From Agrypnus murinus (taxonomy: Eukaryota; Arthropoda; Insecta; Coleoptera; Elateridae), in NCBI GenBank assembly GCA_929113105.1, contig OV816028.1:81820138-81884137 (forward strand): a DNA stretch of 64,000 nt, in the 5' to 3' direction. The position numbers were made by a program, and so were the translations under genes. Below, piece by piece: positions 46,101 to 55,962 of the stretch (position 1 is its first letter; each line of letters starts with the position of its first letter). Under the pieces are notes generated by a model. The model was not told the DNA's origin and searched no databases. It worked only from the letters and a program-made list of their open reading frames with translations.

Positions 46101-46369
46101 CGGCATCGGGTGTTCAAAAGACAGACAGTTTTATAAGCATAGTTTGCAAAATTTATGACTTTGAAAGCATCATTGACGAGAAATTTGGGTTACCGCACGG
46201 AAGCACCTGTTTTGGTTTTCGTTATATATGAACTTTTTATTTAAATTTGTTATATTTTAGTGACATATGTTTGTAAAGTTTTTAACATGTATTACTTGTG
46301 CATGCGGTGGCTGGGTACTGGATACCGACCGTGGACACTACATCGACTGGCGGTTTTGGTTACTTTACC

Positions 46370-46510
46370 GACCGGAAGCAATGGACACCTTGCGCGGTCA
46401 GCGTATTATCCACGGTCGGCAATGTGTCCAGTAGCAAAATTTATTTTAAGGGTCGGCGAAGTGTCCGCGGTCAGCGATGTGTCCGCGGTCGGCGTTGTAT
46501 CCGGCAGCCG
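46370..46510. repeat. 18-bp minisatellite cggtcrgcgwtgtgtccg
   Basis: Units read cggtcggcaatgtgtcca, gggtcggcgaagtgtccg, cggtcagcgatgtgtccg, cggtcggcgttgtatccg. GC-rich in AT-rich surroundings. Confidence 0.75.
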
Positions 46511-47845
46511 TAAAGGTGCATACCTGACCTTATAATCTAAATATAATGGGACATATTCACATGCCATGATTAAAGGTGTCTCTAACTAAAGTTTTAATTA
46601 AAATCAACAGGAAAAAAGATAGCTTTATCTCATTCTAATAGGTGGAAAAAGATTAGAATTGGTCACCATAGCAATTAAACACGTTATTAACTTAATAGTG
46701 AGACTTAAATATGGCCCAACGAGTTTAATATTTCCAATTCTCTATTATTGCATTATTTTTCAACACTTTACCTTCCAACAGTCAAATTAAAGGAAAATTG
46801 GAGAACATTTGACAATTTTCAGCATTTTGAGAAATTTCAAGAACTTTTGAAATTATCTTTATTTTGGGTATATCTTTGCAAGTTAAAGGTATATATTCTC
46901 CAGTCCTGCTCACTTTTGAGGGCTTATTCTCGTTTGTGCTTCGGGAATATTCTCCAAAAATAAATGCTCGAGCATTTTCCAACACTATTGATTACCATAC
47001 AATAAACTTACATTTACATTGTACAAAAAACTGAAAAATCAGCTGTCATGATTTTTTCATCGTTCTTTAGCGAATGATTGCAACTGTACATTACACTGCG
47101 GCTTATTTATCTTTTCCTGGAATTTTTACCGCGCCGCCCCGTAGAAGTTAGATTCCCAAAACTTGAGACCCCTAGGTCAACATTAACCCGTGACGCCAGA
47201 ACCCAAAAACTAAGCTATATTTCAAAAATTTCACTTTTTCTTAACTAAATTTTTTTTCGAAAATTAAGACACTTTAAAAAATGTTCTTTGGCTTATTCGT
47301 CAAAATGCAACCATCGTCCATAAGGAAATCATAAAATCTTTCAACCATAACGCTTTCAAATTTTTAAAAAATAATATCAAATTCGTTTTTAGCGACCCCA
47401 GAAACGTAAAGATAAGCGTTTTCGGCGCTTAATTTTGATAATTTCTCGAGATATTAAATTTTTTACGTAATAGGTATTATAAAAAAACAAACCTTTTCAA
47501 AATTTTTTAAAATTTTTAAAAAATCTCACATTTTTAATATAAAAACTTTGATTCTAACATACGTTACAAGATAATCCAAAATATTTCATTTAAATTCATT
47601 CATCCAAATTCATGTTGCGGGTAATTATTTCGAAATAATTGATGTTTTCTCTCTAAAGGCACACCACTATTTGGGCAATATCAGCAATAAGGACTGTATC
47701 GAAAAGAAAGTTGCATTTGCATTTTTAAATAATCACAAAAGCAAGCTGTGAAATATTTTTTAAATAATATCAACAACCGCTTTGTTAAAAAAAATTAAGT
47801 TTTTGTACAACATACAGCAATGACGCGAATTAATATAAATGAAAG

Positions 47846-47981
47846 AATAGTATATTAAAGTATAAGTGGATATTGAGGTCTTTAAAACACGCGCGAGTTT
47901 TCAAGCACGACGGCGTAGCCGGAGTGCTTGAAATAGAGCAAGTGTTTTAAAGACCAGTTATCCACGAATACTTTACGCTAG
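47846..47981. repeat. Left-cap hairpin of recombinase unit C2
   Basis: aatagtatattaaagtataa opens it and gaatactttacgct closes it. Inner arms ggtctttaaaacac with gtgttttaaagacc and ttcaagcac with gtgcttgaa pair closely. The tip is the GC-rich cggcgtagccg. It is inserted right after the ninth codon of the host transposase. Confidence 0.87.
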
Positions 47982-49460
47982 TTTTTTTTATTGGTACACT
48001 TTGAAATCATAAATAATACTGGTAAATATTACAAAAATGGAAATAAGAACTAATAATGTAAAATGGTTACATTAGTGATGTAAAATCAGTATACCTTTCG
48101 TTGTCATGGAAAATGAAAAAAACAAAAATTAATTTGCAATCTGTCACTTGAGAATAATTTTTCTGACCACAGTTGTTACTGGTTGTATTTCGTTTAAAAA
48201 TGAGTCATAATATTGATAACTTATACAGCAAAGCAGAATCGTTAATACCCCAAAAATCGGAACACGCTTATAAAAAAGAATACGACAAGTTTATCAAATG
48301 GATGGAAGAGCAAAAGATAACAGATACAGATGAACGAGTTGTACTTGCTTACCTTCAGAAAATGTCGGAGCAGTACAAGGCGTCAACTATGTGGGCTATC
48401 CATTCGAAATTGCAAAAGTATGTTGAGGGTAAACAAAGGGGTTGATATAAAATCGTTTGTGAAAGTGCATGCATTCATGAAGGCAATTAGCAAGAATGAA
48501 GTAGCCAAGAAGGCATATGTATTCCAGGAAGACGATTTGCAGAAGTTTTTCATACATTACGTATTTATTTTTAAAGATGATAGCCATTTGCGGAATCTTT
48601 GGCTCTTGTAGAAGATGTGAATTATGCGATTTACGCTTACATGACATCCAGGAAGAAGGAAGCGTATTGCTTATTACCATCCGACGATCCAAGACAGTCA
48701 AGGGTCGACGTTTTACTGTTGCCGACAGTGATGGAATTAGTTATGTGCGTTTGGTGAAGCAGTATTTATCATTGCGCCCCCAAAATGTAAGTACAAACCG
48801 AGTTTTCTTACGGTATGATAAGGGGAAGTGCACCAATCAAGTGGTCGGTATTAATACATTTGGATCATGTCCCTTGCAAATTGCCGGTTATCTTAAATTG
48901 GACGATCCTGAGAAATACACGGGTCATGCGTTTCGACGTACGTCTGCTACCATTATGGCGAATAGTGGCATGACAATAGATCAAATCCAACGACAAGTAG
49001 GATGGAAATCGGCAGCGGTGGCGGCTGGTTACGTTGAAGAAAGTATAAGCAATAAGAAGAATGTTTCGAACATAATTGGAAGTGTCATTAGTGGAAGCGC
49101 AACCCCAGTGAGTTCCGAAAATGTTAGCACTGTTAATTTGAACAACATTTCTTCTGACTTAAAAAACCGCAGTATAAGTATTTCAAACAATACCAACTGT
49201 ACTTTTCACATTCATTTAAAAAATTAAGATTGTTGAATATATGAATAAAGCTTTTGAAACATTTGTTAGTAGTATTTTATTTGACGTTACAAAGTACTCC
49301 TGTCAGATCAGTCATTGAAAAGTTCACATTTAAACTTGGCGTTTCTCGGATTGTTGATGTTGCCATGGAAACTTTAAATCACGCGCGTTTTTGAAAGTTG
49401 GATTTATGCACGCTGAGGCGTACTTTAAATAAGCAAAATAGGTTACCAATAAAAAAATAG
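47978..49460 (+). mobile_element. Crypton-like unit C2, ends defined by a private inverted repeat
   Basis: Left internal end ctagttttttttattggtac (47978-47997); right end ggttaccaataaaaaaatag (49441-49460) is its reverse complement with small differences. It encloses one recombinase gene. The right A-run aaaaaaatag is also the first base run of the next hairpin, so C2 and C3 abut without host sequence between them. Confidence 0.75.
48200..49227 (+). pseudogene. Crypton-like tyrosine recombinase C2, catalytic set intact, two frameshifts
   Basis: Starts at ATG 48200 (MSHNIDNLYSKAESLIPQKS), with an N-terminal SAM-like core-binding domain (DKFIKWMEEQKIT, LQKMSEQYKASTMWAIHSK). A one-base slip near 48420 leads to GVDIKSFVKVHAFMKAI, another near 48555 to the catalytic domain: GSCRRCELCDLRLHDI (Arg), RPQNVSTNRVFLRYDKGKC, YTGHAFRRTSATIMANSG (His-x-x-Arg), QVGWKSAAVAAGYVEESI (Trp and the Tyr nucleophile). 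The tail ends SNNTNCTFHIHLKN, like its sisters. Unlike C1 and C3 it has no intron at the junction before the catalytic domain. It would cut and rejoin DNA through a 3'-phosphotyrosine. Only the two slips make it non-functional. Confidence 0.88.
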
Positions 49461-49594
49461 TTATTTTTGTATCTAGAAAGCGAAATGTTACTTTTGCATT
49501 CGAGATGAGATATTTTTCAGCGAGCTTTAGCGAGCCGAAAAACTCATCGAGAATGCAAAAGAATTTCGCTTTCGAGTCAGAAATAATATTTTTT
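49451..49594. repeat. Left-cap hairpin of recombinase unit C3
   Basis: gaaagcgaaatgttacttttgcattcgag-type left arm (about 49473-49500) pairs with gaatgcaaaagaatttcgctttc (49549-49573); gatgag pairs with ctcatc. The tip gcgagctttagcgagc is GC-rich. Outer bases atagttatttt and aaataatatttt complete it. It lies between the C2 and C3 genes. Confidence 0.82.
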
Positions 49595-50305
49595 CGAAAA
49601 CTGCAGGAGTAATTTAAAAAACAACATTATAGGTGTATTCTTTTTACCACAGATCGTCTTAATACTAAGATATACTAAGCTAAGACAAACTGAGATTAAC
49701 TAAGGCCATTGAAAAGTAAAAAGAACATAGAAACATGTTTAAGTAAGCAAGCAGAAACACACAATATAACCACAATGTTTTAAATCATTTGTGTTTTTCA
49801 CAAGGATGATGGAAAATTTATTTTATATTACTTTCCTGCAATATATTATGATAACTGCTGCAGCGTAAATTCATTTTTAATAAACTACGTATTTACATAT
49901 ACTTTCTATGATCAACTGACTAACATTTGTTTACATATGACATAATAACCTCAAAAAAACTCTGTTTCACTCCATACTTTGAAGTTAGCTAAATAACAAG
50001 CACTGGCTCAGTTGGTGCAAGGGGGGAACAAGTTATCTCAGTACCAACTCACTTGTGACAAGTAAATAGAACACAATAATTTGCTAAGATAATGAGAATA
50101 AGTAAGAATCTCACTTAAAAATGGTAAAAAGAATACAACTATTACTATAGTGCTATTTTTAAAAATTAAGTAAATTATCATCTAACGTGCTTTGCATCAA
50201 TTCTCTATAATTAACCATAGAAACGAAACTAAACAGAAAATAAATAAAAAATTTATCAGCTTATTGTGTCAGTTCCTGCGTGGTTTGTGCGTTCTTGACC
50301 TTCAA

Positions 50306-51575
50306 ATGTATGAAAGTGATGAAGAATTTTTGCCAATTGAAATTTCAGAAGCTGCTGAGAAAGCTACTTCTCAACTAATTCCTCAAAAGTCCGCTAGACA
50401 ATACGAAATGACGTATAAAGAGTTTAAAGAGTGGTGTAGTGCAAAAACAATTACGAAAACGTCTGAAAAGGTGTTACTGGCGTATTTTGAATTTAAATCT
50501 AAGAAACTGAAGCCACCAACCTTGTGGTCTATTTATTCAATGTTGAAGACCACATTAAACGTCAAAGAGGATGTGAATATTAAAAAATTTCCTAAATTAA
50601 TACCATATCTAAAGAGTAAATGCGTGGGGTACCGCCCAAAAAAGTCCAAGGTGTTTACAAAACCAGAAATAGAAAAATTTTTACTGGAAGCGCCTGATCA
50701 ACAGTTCTTGGCAATGAAGGTATCGTTTTTTATCATATTCTTTTTATTTACAATTTGACTTACACCAAACATATTTTACAGATTATTTTGACAATTGCTA
50801 TTTATGGGGCGTGCAGAGTTGATTAATTGCTAAGAATGATAGTGGACGATATTGAAGACAAAGGTGCGGTTGTTATTATAAAAATCCCAGATTCTAAAAC
50901 TCACACCGAAAGAACATTTGTGATTTCAAATCTGGCTCATATTTCCCTATATCGAAAGTACTATGCTTTACGTCCAACATTTACTAGCAGTAGTTTTTTA
51001 TTAAATACACAAATGGGAAGTGCTGCAACCAAGTGATGGGTGTTAACAAAATAAGAAGTACTCCAAAAGAAATAGCGACATATTTGAAGCTGCCGGAACC
51101 AGAAGCATTTACGGGACACTGCTTCAGGCGTTCTTCTGCAACACTACTGGCCAATTCTGCGGGAGATATTATCAATATTAAGCGACACGGTGGGTGGCGA
51201 TCTTCTACGGTCGCAGAAAGTTACATTGAGGAGTCTATCCAAAATAAAATTGAAATTTCGGGTAAATTGTTGAACAAATCTGTTTCCGTGGTTGAAAAAA
51301 GGACCGGATCGGAAGCAATAAGGGAGCAAGCAACCACTTCCCTAGCAGAGATTGACATCCCAGGCGAAAGTTTGGATTGCGCATCCAAAACAGACGAATC
51401 TGTCTGCGTGTTTGAAAAACGGACCGGACCAGTAGCGATGAGAGAACAAGCAACCACTTCTCATTCTGATATTAACATCACAGCCGGAGGTTTAGATTAT
51501 GCATCCAGGACTGGGATATATTCAATAAGTCACTGTAGTACTGTTAATGTTAATATTTATCTTTCCAAAACATAG
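50306..51575 (+). pseudogene. Crypton-like tyrosine recombinase C3, one stop and one frameshift
   Basis: Start at ATG 50306 (MYESDEEFLPIEISEAAEK) chosen because homology to C2 begins just after (SQLIPQKSARQYEMTYKEF). Exon 1 ends LAMK at 50719; intron 50720-50781 (gtatcg...tttacag), at the same place as in C1. Exon 2: IAIYGACRVD, then a TAA (50824) where the sisters have Glu; LRMIVDDIEDKG; a one-base slip near 51000-51015; then TGHCFRRSSATLLANSAG (His-x-x-Arg), RHGGWRSSTVAESYIEES (Trp, Tyr nucleophile). The tail holds two about 41-residue tandem repeats (VEKRTGSEAIREQATTS and FEKRTGPVAMREQATTS) before the terminal STVNVNIYLSKT. Catalytic residues are all present, but the gene is broken. Confidence 0.87.
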
Positions 51576-51784
51576 TATGATAGCGTTTGTTTACAAAAAT
51601 GAGTAGTTTGTTGTAATAAAATGTTAAATTAAATAGATAAATTAGAGTTTTCATTTAGACTTATTTCGTTATCTAGACCAAAAAAGTATTTCGCTATCTA
51701 GACCAAAAAAGAACTTCGCAGTGAGTTTCACGAATGTGTGATTTCGCAAGCTAAAATTTGAATACAAATGTCAACATTTTTTGA
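51576..51784. other. 3' region of unit C3
   Basis: Contains a doubled phrase (cgttatctagaccaaaaaag and cgctatctagaccaaaaaag at 51667-51709). The word tatctaga also occurs in the left-cap hairpin at 49469, so the two ends of C3 share more than the terminal repeat. Confidence 0.55.
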
Positions 51785-52134
51785 CAGTTTTCGAAAAAAG
51801 CAATTTTGGACGAGTAGGCAGAATAAAAAAATTTTTATAAGACAGTTGGCTAAAAATCACGATGTTGGCTATGAACGTGTCACAAATTGAATAAAAAGTT
51901 TGGCGAGACTTGTAGTTTAAAAAACTGCCGAAATCTAGTCCTACAAATGGACACTCTAATCCAGGATTAGACAGAAAGGTGTTGAAGATAAAAGTAAATC
52001 AATGTTGTCGGTACGCGTCACTGCGAAAAAAGCAGATACGTCAATAGGAAGGATTCAGCGGATAAAGAAAAAGTACAACTTAAAAACTTATAAAAAACAA
52101 AAAAATATAAAATGAACAAAAAACAATATGTATA

Positions 52135-54412
52135 CCCGGGCCGCTGAACAGATATAGTTAAAAAAAATCAAGGCAGCACAGATTGTTCTGATTGGTTTTA
52201 TGTGAAAGTTAAATTTACAATAGAACATTTTTAGAAATGAATTGTTAATTCATTATAAATAATGGCACTTCGAGAAATGCTAGTATAAATAATAACCATA
52301 CATTTTAAAAAATTTCAGTTTTATTAATTTGATAAAATTGCCATTAAAAGTTCGTGAGTGCGATGTTTGTAAACGCATTTATTTTGTCTGTGAATTATTA
52401 ATAAAACAATGAATTTACATACAAACATGCTTTAAGTATATACATCTTTGGCACAAAATGTTTTATACAAAATAGAAATGCAGATTATAGAGCAATATAA
52501 ATATAGAGCAGAAACTGCAACTACTAAACGAATACAGGATACAAATGAAAACTATAAAATATGTACACACGATGAATTACATAATAAATATTAATCAGAA
52601 TCTGAGCTCGTTGATGAATCAGATTCATTTTCCAAATTGATAATCAATGGTTCGATCACAATATCCGCTGCTAAATCAGCTTCCCACATGCCCTGTTCTA
52701 CCAGCATGGTATGTGATATCGCTTTCTTCCAATTTTTGGAAGAAACATTAGCAACGGCAGTAAGTAATAGGTTTCGTACATCTTGGATTTTTAAGTTGGT
52801 ATTATTTCTTGCTACTTCTCCTTTTATTTGGGCCCATATTAATTCTATAGGATTAAGTTCGCAGTGATATGGTGGCAATCGTAGAATTTTACGACCAACT
52901 GCTGTAGCTAATTCGTCAATAGCATATTTCTTTTTCGCCGGTGCGTGTTGTTGCACCAGCGTTAATAATTCAGCTCTAACCATATCGGCTTCATATGTAA
53001 CAGAGTTCTTACTTAACCAAGCTTGAATCTCTGCCTTTTTTGCTGAAGAAGAAGGAACTTTTTCTACTTTTCTGCTGTGATATGAGGCATTATCCATAAT
53101 TATCGCTGCTCCTTCCTCCAAAGCCGGCAATATTGCTTGGAACCACTTTTCAAAGACTTCGGCGTTCATTTCTTCATGATAGTCGCCAGTCTTCTTGGAT
53201 TCAAACAAAAGTAGGCCATTTTCTACAAATCCTTCCTCTGACCCAATGTGCAACACAATAAGACGTTTTCCTTTGCCAGATGGATTCTTCAATCCTGTAG
53301 ATAACCCTTGTAGGAAAGTTTGCCTTGCTGTAGTTATGGTTGTGTCTTGCCAAATTCTTTGCACTGTATGACCTGCATTTACCCACGTTTCATCTAAATA
53401 ATAAATTTGTTTCCCTTCTGCCCTCAATTTCCGCACTTCCCGGAGATAATGTCGTCGCCAAGCCACAATTTCAGTTTTTTCCTTTAACATTCCATTTCTT
53501 TTTCTTTTGCTATACCTTCAACAATAATAAATTTAGATCATGACATAACATTACTTATTGTATATTTACCGAAATCCAATTTCCTTCAGCAATGCCCTCA
53601 AAGTAGTTTTTTGAAATTTGGCAGTTCTTAGTTGTCATTAATAGCAAGCATTATTTTTGCTATTGATGGTGGTTCGTTTCGTAGATAAAATTGGTGAATT
53701 ATTCGTCTGACTCCACTTTTTATGCCCTCATCAATGTTGTCCAAAATGGGTTTACTTCGATGATATGACTTGGGCGGCTTGAATTTATGGTCAGCCTTAT
53801 ATTCTCGAAGAACGTTATAAACACTTGCAACACCCACGCCTGTCATAAAATGAATATTTACAACATTGATATTAAAGAAATAACACAATACGTAATAAGC
53901 AAAATAAAATTACAATTGCCTACCTGCCGCTTTTGCAGTAAATTCAACGTTTTCAATTTTCGAATTAGTTGGATGTTTTTACACGCCTGACACGCTTTAA
54001 AAATGTTTAGGATGGATGCTTTATCAGACACCGAAAAATGCATTCGCGGCCGTTTTTTTGGAGGAGAAAGGGCCATATCTCTTGGATTTTAAAACAACAA
54101 CAGTAAAGAACGAAATAATAACACAACACAAAAAAATGAAAACGGGAACACTCAAAACGGAAAACTAAACAAACAAACAAATACAGAATATCGAAAATGA
54201 ATGAACGAAAATTTTAGTTATACAAGCGTCACGCACAACTAACAAGTGATTGCTGGATATTTGACAGTAAACGAATTGATATCTTTTTGGTACAATTAAA
54301 CATGCCTTTCAATTTGAGCAATATATTTGAATGCTACCAATAGAAAGGTTTTGTTACAAAGAGGGGGTAATTGTAGGTGTTTTTTATTACTATATCTGTT
54401 CAGCGGACCAAG
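52135..54412 (-). mobile_element. DD82E (Sailor-type) transposon inside the Tc1-like element
   Basis: Left end cccgggccgctgaacagata and right end, reversed, cttggtccgctgaacagata pair over about 25 bases, with TA directly outside both (52133-52134 and 54413-54414). The core ccgctgaacagatatagt is perfect. It carries a three-exon transposase gene on the minus strand. It splits the host transposase between its DNA-binding and catalytic regions. Confidence 0.85.
52591..54076 (-). pseudogene. DD82E (Sailor-type) IS630-Tc1-mariner transposase
   Basis: Exon 1 (54076-53924) starts MALSPPKKRPRMHFSVSDKA; exon 2 (53838-53570) has VGVASVYNVLREYKADHKF, PPSIAKIMLAI and KTTLRALLKEIGF; exon 3 (53515-52591) is fully open. 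Introns are short with regular GT-AG ends (gtaggc...gacag; gtaaat...gaag). The catalytic domain in exon 3 shows YYLDETWVNAG (first Asp), AAIIMDNASYHSRKVEK (second Asp) and YHCELNPIELIW (Glu). I count exactly 82 residues between the second Asp and the Glu, the spacing that defines the DD82E/Sailor family. Two small indels, one late in exon 1 and one near 53635, break the N-terminal part, so this copy is inactive despite the perfect catalytic exon. The C-terminus is acidic and Ser-rich. Confidence 0.88.
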
Positions 54413-54914
54413 TAAAGAAAACTGACGACATCTTAACAAAGAAAGACCAGTGTGTTATAATGAACGAGAAGGCTAATTGCAAATTTGATAATAAAACATT
54501 GCCAGCGCCCCAGTTTTACACTACTGAGAAAATTGCATATCTGAGCAAAAAAGGACAAGTCGATTTTTGTGGAAAAATATGAGAGAAAGGTCTTAGTATC
54601 GCAAGCAATGTGTAAATGCAGCATGAAATCTATCCCCTTATTTACTCAATAAGATTTGAATGCAAATTTATACCGATAATTTAATTCATGTATAAAAAAT
54701 CCCATAAGCCGCGATACATTTGTCACTTTGACATCGGATAAAGTTAGCCCTAACTTTGCATCTGGATAAAATGTGTTTAAACTTCCATGGCACACTTTCT
54801 CGAACCTGATTATTGTTTTTAATAATTGTCATTTTCAAGTTAATAAATGTGTTCTTGACTTCTTCATAATTACCTAGTTATTCCTTTTTATTATTCATTA
54901 AATTATCTCATCGA

Positions 54915-55133
54915 ATTACGCTCGAGGTTTTTTTCTCCGGGATAAAATTGATTTTTTAAACTCTAATTTGGTTTCTTTTTGGTAAACTGACTCTACAAAC
55001 CACCAGATAAAAAAACTCGTCCTTCGGACTCGTTTTTTTATCGTAGGTGGTTTGTATCGTCAATTTACCAAGCAACCAAATTATCGTTAAAAAAATCAAT
55101 TTTATCCGGACAAAAAAAGACCTCTCGTGTAAT
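54915..55133. repeat. Solo long hairpin, near-perfect palindrome of about 220 bp
   Basis: gggataaaattgatttttt pairs with aaaaaatcaattttatcc; tttggtttctttttggtaaa with its complement near 55065; acaaaccacc with ggtggtttgt; gataaaaaaactcg with cgtttttttatc. The tip is the GC-rich gtccttcggac. Outer arms (aattacgctcgaggt / acctctcgtgtaatt) extend it. It interrupts the host transposase just before its last piece. No gene inside. Same architecture as the recombinase caps. Confidence 0.87.
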
Positions 55134-55962
55134 TACAGTCGAAAAGAATGTTTCTAGAAAGACTGTCATCAATGATTAAAAAGCATACAGCGCCTTCTTT
55201 ATTTTGGCCGGACCTAGCTGCATGTCATTATGCAGCGGCCACTAGGGAATGGTATAAACAACATAAAGTCAATTTTGTCGAGAAAGAGCTTAATCCAGCA
55301 AACTATCGTGAAGCACGTCATATTGAATGATATTGGGCTATTATTAATAGACATCTTCAGAAAAACGCTAAAGCTGCAACTAGCTTAGAAGATTTCAAAA
55401 ATGTGGAATAAGGCCGCCAAAGCAGTCGCAAAGGAAGTCGTCCAAAACTTAATGCGCAACCTGAAAAAGAAAGTGAGAGAACTGGCAAAATAGTAATAAT
55501 CTTTTTATTTATATTTTTGTATTGTTTTATTATAAAATTATTAAAAACATTGCATAATTATAAAGGTATAGGAGTCTGATGGTGTCAACCTTCTTTTCGA
55601 TACAGTCCTTATACATAATTTTAATCTTATTTGGCGGATAATGACTTTTTGGGTATGATTTTTTTCACATACCTCTAGTAATAAGGAGAACTAAAAAGTC
55701 TTGCAACAACGGGAGAGAATTTCCGTTATTTAGAATTCTGCAGCATCTGGCAACAACGTTTTGTTTATATTTATTCAAATATGAATTACCGCATTTACAA
55801 TTTTTAAGACAAGTTTTTACTTAAAGTAAAAATACCTAAGTATATTGTATAGTTTTTAGTAATGCTATAATATACATGAGAAGCTCTTTTTGTGAACATT
55901 TAACCTATTTTAACTTATTTACACGCAATTGTATATAATTTAAAACAATATAACCTAAAAGT

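Larger units (their letters stand above)
45564..47086. mobile_element. Coding-less Tc1-like element, 1523 bp, TA-flanked
   Basis: Left end cagttgcgatcattcgataa and right end, reversed, cagttgcaatcattcgctaa, both preceded by the dinucleotide TA. The similarity continues through gaacgat-aaaaaat and ttttcagttttttgtaca for over 100 bases. The length is that of an autonomous Tc1, but no transposase can be read. Instead it holds a duplicated segment (45815-45980 and 45981-46100) and an 18-bp GC-rich minisatellite (46370-46510). It looks like a gutted element with foreign filler. Confidence 0.8.
49586..51799 (+). mobile_element. Crypton-like unit C3, ends defined by a private inverted repeat
   Basis: Left internal end atattttttcgaaaactg (49586-49603); right end cagttttcgaaaaaa (51785-51799) is its exact reverse complement. 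The enclosed gene has a 62-bp intron. The sequence after 51799 resumes the host transposase. Confidence 0.75.
47820..55495 (+). pseudogene. Transposase of the Tc1-like host element, in four pieces
   Basis: Piece 1: 47820-47846, MTRININER, cut at its ninth codon. Piece 2: about 51800-52130, N-terminal DNA-binding region with stops and shifts (ADTSIGRIQRIKKKYNLKTY). Piece 3: about 54415-54700, first part of the catalytic domain (DDILTKKDQCVIM, TLPAPQFYTTEK, then QAMCKCSMKSIP); the expected acidic pair after the first beta strand reads NE instead of DE. Piece 4: about 55131-55495, end of the domain (ALFWPDLA-like PSLFWPDLAACHY with the second Asp, NPANYREARHIE with the last Glu, followed by a TGA stop). 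All pieces are collinear, so one ancestral gene is being read across the insertions. Dead. Confidence 0.8.
47690..55609 (+). mobile_element. Tc1-like element expanded to 7.9 kb by nested insertions
   Basis: Left terminus aggactgtatcgaaaagaa at 47690 and its inverted copy ending at 55609, each outside-flanked by TA (47688-47689 and 55610-55611). Its own transposase starts at ATG 47820 and resumes in pieces far downstream in the same orientation. The interruptions are two tyrosine-recombinase units (about 47846-51799), a DD82E transposon (52135-54412) and a solo hairpin (about 54915-55133). Removing them leaves roughly 1.5 kb, a normal Tc1 length. Confidence 0.85.

Noticed and set aside
51144..51457. 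Minus-strand ORFs opposite the C3 tail
   Set aside because: Shadows of the plus-strand recombinase, which shows family motifs.
52637..52867. Plus-strand ORF opposite the DD82E transposase
   Set aside because: Shadow of a recognised minus-strand catalytic exon.
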